A DNA stretch of 64,000 nucleotides, from assembly GCF_036013975.1 (NCBI RefSeq), contig NZ_CP107904.1:5481001-5545000 (forward strand), in the 5' to 3' direction. The notes beneath the pieces were generated by a model, which searched no databases, was not told where the DNA came from, and worked only from the letters and a program-made list of their open reading frames with translations. Origin of the DNA: Kitasatospora sp. NBC_00458. GTDB lineage: Bacteria > Actinomycetota > Actinomycetes > Streptomycetales > Streptomycetaceae. The translations under genes and the position numbers were made by a program. Positions 25,006-31,831 of this stretch are shown here, piece by piece; the first letter of the stretch is position 1, and each line of letters begins with the position of its first letter.

Positions 25006-25974
25006 ATGAGCAGCGCTGAGCAGCAGGTACGCCAGGAGCCGGCCGCCGCGCCGGGGTTCCGGACCGTCGAGGTCCCCGGCTCGGTCGTCGCGGTGCACCG
25101 GCTCGACGCCGCTCCGGAGGCCCCCGACGGGCGGGAGCCGGCGCTCTTCGTGCACGGCCTCGGCGGCTCGGCCGCGAACTGGACGGCGCTCCTGGGCCGC
25201 CTCACCGACCTGGTCGACGGCGAGGCCCTGGACCTCCCCGGCTTCGGCGAATCCGCCCCGCCCCTCGACGGGAACCTCTCCCTCTCCGGGCACGTCCGCG
25301 CGGTCATCGGCTACCTGGAGGCGTCCGGCCGCGGCCCGGTCCACCTCTTCGGCAACTCGCTCGGCGGCGCCGTCACCGTCCGGCTCGCCGCCCTGCGGCC
25401 CGACCTGGTCCGCAGCCTCACGCTGATCTCGCCCGCGCTGCCCGAACTGCCGCCGCAGCGCACCGCCTGGCCGACCGGGCTGCTCGCGGTGCCCGGCGTC
25501 CCCGCGCTGCTGCGCCGGGTGCGGTCCGACGGACGCGGCCCGGAGGAGGCCACCGCGGACGTGCTGCGGCTGGTCTACGGCGACCCGGACGCGCTGTCCC
25601 CGGCCATCCGGGCGGAGGCGGTGGCCCAGTACCGGCGGCGGCTGGAGCTGCCGTACGCGATGCCGGCGCTGGTCGGGACGGTGCGCGGGATCGTCTCCGC
25701 CTACACCGAGCGCGGCGACCAGGCGCTCTGGCGGCAGGCGGCGCGGGTGGGGGTGCCGGTGCTGCTCGTGTACGGGCTGCGCGACAAGCTGGTCTCGTAC
25801 CAGTCGGCCCGCCGGGCCTGTACGGCCTTCGCGGACTCCCGCCTGCTGGTCCTGCCGGACTCCGGGCACGTCTCGATGATGGAGCACCCCGACGAGGTGG
25901 CCCGGGAGGTGCGGGAGCTGCTGGGGCGGATCGGCACGCCCCGGCCGGTGCGGGGCACGACGGATACCCCTTGA
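25006..25974 (+). CDS. Alpha/beta hydrolase
   Basis: 322 residues. A TACCAT -10-like box 8 nt before the ATG suggests a leaderless transcript. The HGLGG oxyanion segment is in ALFVHGLGGSAANWTALLGR. The nucleophile is in HLFGNSLGGAVTVRLAALRP (Ser of GNSLGG). A late Asp is seen in LLVYGLRDKLVSYQSARRA, and the catalytic His in VLPDSGHVSMMEHPDEVA. No signal peptide. The substrate is unknown. Divergent from the TetR gene, which could regulate it. A hairpin overlaps its stop codon. Confidence 0.9.
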   Translation: MSSAEQQVRQEPAAAPGFRTVEVPGSVVAVHRLDAAPEAPDGREPALFVHGLGGSAANWTALLGRLTDLVDGEALDLPGFGESAPPLDGNLSLSGHVRAVIGYLEASGRGPVHLFGNSLGGAVTVRLAALRPDLVRSLTLISPALPELPPQRTAWPTGLLAVPGVPALLRRVRSDGRGPEEATADVLRLVYGDPDALSPAIRAEAVAQYRRRLELPYAMPALVGTVRGIVSAYTERGDQALWRQAARVGVPVLLVYGLRDKLVSYQSARRACTAFADSRLLVLPDSGHVSMMEHPDEVAREVRELLGRIGTPRPVRGTTDTP

Positions 25975-25998
25975 TCGGGTGCCGTTAACGTCCCGATC
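25973..25998 (+). terminator. Hairpin overlapping the hydrolase stop codon
   Basis: GATCGGG (25973-25979) pairs with CCCGATC (25992-25998); the stem begins inside the TGA stop. Short (7 bp) but well placed. Confidence 0.45.
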
Positions 25999-26307
25999 GG
26001 GAAGTGGTCACTCCGGTTCACTCGTTCAGGTGGCAACCAGGCATGTGACCGATGGATTGCCGTAGGCCGGTCCTACCTTTCTGCTGTCGGACCGAACAGG
26101 TGTGGGGGAGCCGCGGCCGCCGGAGGACACCGGAGGGCGGACGCGGGGGGATGCCGGCGGCCGGGGGACGGCCGCCGGTCCGGGCCGCGGTGTACCCGGC
26201 GGACCGGCTCCTCCGCCCCGGGCCGCCCCCGCGCAGGACGCGGGGCGGCCGGGCGCCGACCGAGCCGCTCAGCAATCCGTCGATCCGCTCTGCCCTGGAG
26301 GTCTCCC
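25999..26307. other. Intergenic region before glycosyltransferase gene
   Basis: About 310 bp without a supported gene. The first half is of lower GC (AT-containing stretch 26000-26100) and probably holds the promoter of the glycan-like trio. A TTGCCG near 26059 might be a -35, but no matching -10 was found at proper distance. Confidence 0.3.
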
Positions 26308-27960
26308 GTGCGCGTTGCCCTGCTCACCGAGGGTGTGCGTCCGCACGCCCGGCGTGGCGCCGACGGCTGGTGCGACCGGCTGGTGGACGGCCTGCGCGAG
26401 CACGACTTCCAGTGGTACGTCCTGGGCGGGGAGGCCGGGCCGGGCGCCGGCGGGGACCGGCGGGGCCACCGGGCCGGGGTGCACGAGTTCGCCCTCCGGG
26501 GCCGCCGCCCGGCCGGGCGCGCGCCCGGCGCCCTGAACGGACGCCGGTACGCCCGCGCGTACGAGCAGCTCGTCGGGGCGCTGCTGCGGCCGGGCGAGAG
26601 GTCCGGCTTCGGCGGCGCCCTCCACCGGCTGGCCGGGCTCGCCCGCGAGGACGGCGGACTGCCGGCCTTCCTGGTCTCCGCCCAGGCCAGGCGCGTCCTG
26701 GAGCGGGTCTGGCGCTCGCCCGGGGCCGACACCCCCGCCGGGCAGCCGCTGGTCCGGGACGTCCTGGTCGGTGCGGACCTGCTCGAACAGTGCCTGCGGC
26801 CGCTCTCCGCCCCCTGGTACGGCGCCGGGCCCGGCGGGCTGGGCGCCGCCGACCTCTGCCACGTGGTCGGCGGCGGCCCGGCCGCCCTGCCCGCGCTGGT
26901 CGCCAAGCAGCTGTACGGGGTGCCGTTCGTGGTCACCGAGCACGGCCTGCACCTGCGCGAGCAGTACCTCGGCTACCGGGAGGCGCCGTACCTCTGGCCG
27001 GTCCGGGCGCTGCTGCTCGCCTTCTTCCGGGCGCTCACCGAGGAGACCTACCGGCAGGCCGCCGTGCTGACCCCCGGCAGCGCCCACGACCAGCAGTGGC
27101 AGCAGCGCTGCGGAGCCGATCCGGCGCGCATCCGGGTCGTGTACGAGGGCACCCCGGAGGTGGACCGGCCCGCCGCCGGCCCGGAGCCGGAGCGGCCGAC
27201 CCTGGTCTGGGCCGGGGCCCTGGAGCCCGGGCAGGACCCGGAGCTCGCGCTGCACGCCTTCGCCCTGGTCCGGGCCGAGCTGCCGCGGGCGCGGCTGGTC
27301 GTCCACGGCGAGGAGGCCGTCCCCGGCTACCGGGCGCACTGCGCGGCGGTCGCCGAACGGCTCGGGGTGGCCGGGGCGGTCGGCTTCGCCGGGCGTCCCC
27401 GGTCCACGGCCCTGGCCTGGGCGGACGGATCCGTCGTCGTCTTCTCCGCGCTCTCCCGGCGCGGGCCCCGGCTGCTGGCCGACGCGATGCTCAGCGGGCG
27501 GGCCGTGGTCGCCACCGACGTCGGGGTGACCCGGGAGGTGGTCGGGCCGACCGGGCTGCTCGTCCCGCCGCGCGACCCGCGGGCGCTGGCCGGCGCCTGC
27601 CTGGCCCTGCTGCGGGACGAGCAGCGCCGGGCCCGGCTCGGCCTGGCCGGCCGCCTGCGGGCGCAGGAACGCTTCGCCGTCGAGCCGGTGACCGGGGCCT
27701 TCCGGGAGGTCTACCTGGAGCTGGTCTCCCAGTGGCCGGCCTACCCGGCCGCCGCCGGGCCGACCGGCGGGTCCGGCGGCCCCCGGCCGCGTCCGTTCGC
27801 CCGGCCCGCCGAGTACTGGCTCACCGACCGGGGGCACGGTGCGGAGGCGGGCGGTGCCGCTGCCGGATCGGCGGCAGACGGGGCCGGGGCCGGGACCGCC
27901 GGGGCCGGGGGCGCGGACGAGGCGTCCGACCGGTCCGGTGCACTGGCGGAGGCGGTCTGA
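26308..27960 (+). CDS. Glycosyltransferase with DUF3492 domain (PelF-like)
   Basis: 550 residues from a GTG with GGAGG 6 nt upstream. It opens MRVALLTEGVRPHARRGADG, matching the N-terminal DUF3492 acceptor domain of PelF-type GT4 enzymes. Further family features are FVVTEHGLHLREQYLGYREA, ADPARIRVVYEGTP, and the C-terminal nucleotide-sugar site with FSALSRRGPRLLADAMLSGR and VVATDVGVTREVVG. The GT-B fold would transfer a sugar from an NDP-sugar on the cytoplasmic face of the membrane. The last 60 residues are Ala/Gly-rich. Its stop overlaps the membrane gene start (TGATG). Confidence 0.9.
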   Translation: MRVALLTEGVRPHARRGADGWCDRLVDGLREHDFQWYVLGGEAGPGAGGDRRGHRAGVHEFALRGRRPAGRAPGALNGRRYARAYEQLVGALLRPGERSGFGGALHRLAGLAREDGGLPAFLVSAQARRVLERVWRSPGADTPAGQPLVRDVLVGADLLEQCLRPLSAPWYGAGPGGLGAADLCHVVGGGPAALPALVAKQLYGVPFVVTEHGLHLREQYLGYREAPYLWPVRALLLAFFRALTEETYRQAAVLTPGSAHDQQWQQRCGADPARIRVVYEGTPEVDRPAAGPEPERPTLVWAGALEPGQDPELALHAFALVRAELPRARLVVHGEEAVPGYRAHCAAVAERLGVAGAVGFAGRPRSTALAWADGSVVVFSALSRRGPRLLADAMLSGRAVVATDVGVTREVVGPTGLLVPPRDPRALAGACLALLRDEQRRARLGLAGRLRAQERFAVEPVTGAFREVYLELVSQWPAYPAAAGPTGGSGGPRPRPFARPAEYWLTDRGHGAEAGGAAAGSAADGAGAGTAGAGGADEASDRSGALAEAV

Positions 27961-29084
27961 TGGCGGGCGGGGTGGACGCCGTCGAGGGCGCGGCCCTCCC
28001 CGGGCCCGCCGCCGCGGCCGTCCGGAGCCCGGGGGTCTCCGGGGATCCGGTCCGGGAGGTGATGGCGGAGCACCGGGAGCTCTGCGAACGGGCCGTGGAC
28101 CCGTTGGAGATCGCCGCCGGCCTTGAGGAGGCCGGGCTCGGCCCGGCGGCGGCCGCCCGGTGCCGGCACGCCGACCTGTTCTCGCTCGCCGAGGAGCTGT
28201 ACGCCCGGGTGCCGCGGCGCCCGCCGCCGCCGGTGACGGCCGTGCCAGGCGAGAGCTGGCAGCGGCGCTGCGGCGCGGCGCTCCGCACGGCGGGGCTGGC
28301 CGCGCTCCCGTGCGCGTCGGCCGTCGGCCTCGGAGCCGGACGGCCCGTCCTGCTGGCGGCCGCCGTTCCGCTGGCCCTCGTCCCGGCCGCCTCCGGGTCG
28401 GCCGGGACGGTCGCCCCGTCCGGCTGGTCGGTGCTGGTCACGCCCCCGGCCGGGTCGGCCCCGGCGCCCGGGGGCGGGTGGCGGCGGTGGTGGTGGCCGG
28501 GGGTCCGGGGAGCCGGGGTGGCCGGGCTGCTGCTGGGGCCGCTGGCGGTGGCGGCCGGCGGCCCGGAGGACCGGCGGGTGACGGCGGCACTGGCGCTGGC
28601 GGCAGCGCTGTCGGCCGGGTCGGCGGAGTGGGCCACCCGCTGGTTCCGCCGGGTCGGCCGGGGCCACCTGGGGACGGCGGCGACGCTGGCCGAGTTCCGG
28701 GCCCGGATGCGGCCGGTGCTCCCGGTGGCGCTGGCGCTGCACCTGGCGGTGCTGGCCGTGCTGACCTTCGCCGCGCTCGCCGTGCTGACCGCCGTCGCGC
28801 CGCGCCCGGGGCCGGGTCACGGCGGCGGCCTGCTGCACCTGGCGGCCGAGCGGGCCGGCCCGGGGCAGTGGGCGGCGCAGGGGCTGCTGGGCCTGCTGCT
28901 GGTGCTGTCCGCGCTGCTGGCGCGCTGCGGCCGGCCGGGGGTCGCCGCCTTCGGCGCGCTGGCCGGGGCGGCGGCGCCGGTGGCGCCGCTCCCGGTGGCC
29001 GGTCCGCTGGGCGGCGGCGCCGTCGTGCTGGCGCTGCTGGCGTACGCGTGGCCGGTGCTCGGCCGCCCCGATGCACACCGCTGA
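27960..29084 (+). CDS. Integral membrane protein of the glycosyltransferase operon
   Basis: 374 residues; the ATG overlaps the previous TGA. The N-terminal 80 residues are soluble and helical (VMAEHRELCERAVDPLEIAA, HADLFSLAEELYARVP). About eight transmembrane helices follow (for example AALPCASAVGLGAGRPVLLA, LHLAVLAVLTFAALAVLTAV and GLLGLLLVLSALLARCG). It is too short and too divergent to be called PelG. Translational coupling indicates that it works with the glycosyltransferase, perhaps as its membrane partner or a polymer exporter. I do not recognise the family. Confidence 0.75.
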   Translation: MAGGVDAVEGAALPGPAAAAVRSPGVSGDPVREVMAEHRELCERAVDPLEIAAGLEEAGLGPAAAARCRHADLFSLAEELYARVPRRPPPPVTAVPGESWQRRCGAALRTAGLAALPCASAVGLGAGRPVLLAAAVPLALVPAASGSAGTVAPSGWSVLVTPPAGSAPAPGGGWRRWWWPGVRGAGVAGLLLGPLAVAAGGPEDRRVTAALALAAALSAGSAEWATRWFRRVGRGHLGTAATLAEFRARMRPVLPVALALHLAVLAVLTFAALAVLTAVAPRPGPGHGGGLLHLAAERAGPGQWAAQGLLGLLLVLSALLARCGRPGVAAFGALAGAAAPVAPLPVAGPLGGGAVVLALLAYAWPVLGRPDAHR

Positions 29085-29257
29085 CACCGGGCCGGGCCCG
29101 GTGCGCGGCCGGGTACCGGGCCGCCTCACGGCCGCCGGGACCCGCCGTCCGCCGCTCGCCGCGGCGGCCGTTCGTTCCTCCGTTCCGTTCGATCTCCCGT
29201 TGTTCACTCGGACCCGCCAGGCCGTTCCCGGTCTGGCTTCGTGGAAGGACGCCCCCG

Positions 29258-30259
29258 ATGAGGGTGCTGCTGCTGGGCGCCGACGGCTTCATCGGCCGTC
29301 GGGTCACCGACCGTCTGCTCGTGGATCCGGAGTTGCAGGTGACGGTGCTCGGCCGGCGTGACTCCGCCGACATCCGCTTCGACCTGACCACCGGCAGCCC
29401 GGGCGCGCTGGCCCGGTTCCTGGACGCGGTCGCGCCACAGGTGGTGATCAACTGCGCGGGTGCCACGTACGGCAGTTCGCGCACGCTGATCCGGGCCAAC
29501 ACGCTGGCCGTGGCGACCGTCTGCGAGGCGATCCGGCGCAGCCGCGAGCCGGCCCGGCTGGTCCACGTCGGTTCGGCGGCCGAGTACGGGCCGGTGCCGG
29601 GCGGGGTGCCGGTGTCGGAGGGCGCCGAGCCGCGCCCGGTCGGCCCGTACGGGGTGTCGAAGCTGGCCGGGACGGAGCTGGTGCTGGCCTCGGGGCTGGA
29701 CGCGGCGGTGCTGCGGGTGTTCGACGTGGTCGGGCCGGGGGCGCCGACCGCCTCGCTGTTCGGGCGGCTGGCCGAGGGGCTGCGGCGGGCGCTGGAGCGG
29801 GAGGAGTCCCAGGTGCGGATGCCGGACCTGTCCGGATACCGGGATTTCGTGGACGTCCGGGACGTCGCGCGGGCGATCCAGGCGGCGGCGGTCTCGGCCG
29901 CCACGGGGGTGATCAACATCGGCAGCGGGCACGCCGTCCGGGCCCGGGAGGCGGCCCAGCTGCTGGTCCGGGCGTCCGGCTTCGAGGGGTCGATCGTGGA
30001 GGAGAACCGGCAGGTCCTGCTGCCCGCGCAGGCCGCCGGACAGGGTGACCACCTGGCCGGGCACGGGGCCGGGCACCACCTGCCGGGCCACCGTCCGGCG
30101 GAGCCGCGGCAGGGCGAGGGGCGCGGGCCGACCGGGGAGCCGGTGCCGTGGCGGCAGGCGGACGTGCGGACCGCGCGGGACCGTCTCGGCTGGCGGACGC
30201 AGGTGCCGCTGGAGGAGTCGCTGGGGGACGTCTGGCTGGAGACGGCCTGCCGGGTCTGA
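29258..30259 (+). CDS. NAD-dependent epimerase/dehydratase
   Basis: 333 residues from the ATG at 29258. Extended SDR features are the Rossmann motif LLLGADGFIGRR, the NAD-contacting INCAGATYGS, the Ser of VHVGSAAEYG, and the catalytic Tyr-x3-Lys in GPYGVSKLAGTE. YRDFVDVRDVARAI and INIGSGHAV are typical of sugar-nucleotide epimerases. A His/Gly/Pro-rich insertion of about 35 residues (near 266-300) before the conserved PWRQADVRTARDRLGW end is unusual. It likely supplies an NDP-sugar to the preceding glycosyltransferase; the exact sugar is unknown. Confidence 0.85.
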   Translation: MRVLLLGADGFIGRRVTDRLLVDPELQVTVLGRRDSADIRFDLTTGSPGALARFLDAVAPQVVINCAGATYGSSRTLIRANTLAVATVCEAIRRSREPARLVHVGSAAEYGPVPGGVPVSEGAEPRPVGPYGVSKLAGTELVLASGLDAAVLRVFDVVGPGAPTASLFGRLAEGLRRALEREESQVRMPDLSGYRDFVDVRDVARAIQAAAVSAATGVINIGSGHAVRAREAAQLLVRASGFEGSIVEENRQVLLPAQAAGQGDHLAGHGAGHHLPGHRPAEPRQGEGRGPTGEPVPWRQADVRTARDRLGWRTQVPLEESLGDVWLETACRV

Positions 30260-30532
30260 CCCGGGGGGCCGTCGGCGGGCCGGTCCGCCGGGGGTGCCAA
30301 CGGCCCGCCGCCGCAGGCGCGTCGCCTCCCCCGGCGGGCCGGATCCCCGGCGCTCGCCGGTGCGGTCCGTGGTCCCACCATCCGACGCCGGCCGTCTCGC
30401 CCATCGGACGAGCTGTCTCGGAATACCGGAGCGGCATGACACTGTTGGCGTAGCAGAGCCACCTCGGTGGCGGAGCAACAAGCCACAAGAGGTTGGCCCT
30501 GGCCACCTGAACTGACGACTTTCGGAGTCCCC

Positions 30533-31711
30533 GTGTCGCTGCCACCCCTGGTCGAGCCGGCCGACGAGATCACCGTTGACGAGGTCCGCAGGTACTCCCG
30601 CCACCTGATCATCCCCGACGTGGGCATGGCCGGGCAGAAGCGGCTGAAGAACGCCAAGGTGCTGTGCGTCGGCGCCGGCGGCCTGGGCTCGCCCGCCCTG
30701 ATGTACCTGGCCGCGGCGGGCGTCGGCACCCTCGGCATCGTCGAGTTCGACGTGGTCGACGAGTCGAACCTGCAGCGTCAGATCATCCACGGCCAGTCGG
30801 ACATCGGTCGCTCCAAGGGCGAGTCGGCACGGGACTCCGTCAAGGAGATCAACCCCTACGTCGACGTGATCCTCCACGAGGAGCGCCTCGACAACTCCAA
30901 CGTCCTGGAGATCTTCTCCGGCTACGACCTGATCGTGGACGGCACCGACAACTTCGCCACCCGCTACCTGGTGAACGACGCCGCGGTGCTGCTCGGCAAG
31001 CCGTACGTGTGGGGCTCGATCTACCGCTTCGACGGCCAGGCGAGCGTGTTCTGGGCCGAGCACGGCCCCTGCTACCGCTGCCTCTACCCGGAGGCCCCGC
31101 CGCCGGGCATGGTCCCGTCCTGCGCCGAGGGCGGCGTGCTGGGCGTGCTCTGCGCGTCGATCGGCTCGATCCAGGTCACCGAGGCGATCAAGCTGCTGGC
31201 CGGGGTCGGCGACCCGCTGGTCGGCCGGCTGATGATCTACGACGCCCTGGAGATGAACTACCGCCAGGTGAAGGTCCGCAAGGACCCGAACTGCGCGGTC
31301 TGCGGCGAGAACCCGACCGTCACCGAGCTGATCGACTACGAGGCCTTCTGCGGCGTCGTGTCCGAGGAGGCCCAGGAGGCCGCCGCCGGTTCGACGATCA
31401 CCTCGAAGCAGCTCAAGCAGTGGCAGGACGACCAGGAGGACATCTACCTGATCGACGTCCGCGAGCCCGGTGAGTACGAGATCGTCAGCATCCCCGGCGC
31501 CGTGCTGATCCCGAAGAACGAGTTCCTGATGGGCAACGCGCTGGAGCAGCTGCCGCAGGACCGGAAGATCGTGCTGCACTGCAAGTCGGGCGTCCGCTCG
31601 GCCGAGGTGCTCGCCGTGGTGAAGTCGGCCGGCTTCGCCAACGCCGTCCACCTGGGCGGCGGCGTGCTCGGCTGGGTGAACCAGATCGAGCCGCACAAGC
31701 CGGTGTACTGA
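30533..31711 (+). CDS. moeZ: MoeZ/MoeB adenylyltransferase-sulfurtransferase
   Basis: 392 residues from the GTG at 30533 (GGAG 5 nt upstream), the normal length. The E1-like domain has GAGGLGSPALMYLAAAGVG, VEFDVVDESNLQRQIIHG (Asp, Asn and Arg of the adenylation site) and zinc cysteines in CYRCLYPE and CAVCGE. The rhodanese domain (about residues 290-392) carries the active-site Cys in HCKSGVRSAEV. The protein adenylates and sulfurates carrier proteins such as MoaD, ThiS or CysO for molybdopterin, thiamine or cysteine synthesis. Orthologue of Rv3206c. Confidence 0.95.
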   Translation: MSLPPLVEPADEITVDEVRRYSRHLIIPDVGMAGQKRLKNAKVLCVGAGGLGSPALMYLAAAGVGTLGIVEFDVVDESNLQRQIIHGQSDIGRSKGESARDSVKEINPYVDVILHEERLDNSNVLEIFSGYDLIVDGTDNFATRYLVNDAAVLLGKPYVWGSIYRFDGQASVFWAEHGPCYRCLYPEAPPPGMVPSCAEGGVLGVLCASIGSIQVTEAIKLLAGVGDPLVGRLMIYDALEMNYRQVKVRKDPNCAVCGENPTVTELIDYEAFCGVVSEEAQEAAAGSTITSKQLKQWQDDQEDIYLIDVREPGEYEIVSIPGAVLIPKNEFLMGNALEQLPQDRKIVLHCKSGVRSAEVLAVVKSAGFANAVHLGGGVLGWVNQIEPHKPVY

Positions 31712-31721
31712 CCGGACCGGT

Positions 31722-31749
31722 GGAAGGGCCCGCTCCGGCGGGCCCTTCC
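31722..31749 (+). terminator. Terminator after moeZ
   Basis: A perfect 12-bp stem GGAAGGGCCCGC / GCGGGCCCTTCC with a TCCG tetraloop, 10 bp past the moeZ stop. Confidence 0.85.
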
Positions 31750-31831
31750 GCGTACCCGGCCGCGTCCGCCGGCGGATCCGCGGGCCCCGCGCGGCCCGGC
31801 CGCACGGGGCGGCCCGCCCGGGTGCCGGGTG

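Noticed and set aside
27960..29084. Calling the membrane protein PelG
   Set aside because: It is about 80 residues shorter than PelG, has an extra soluble N-terminus, and no motif supports the family.
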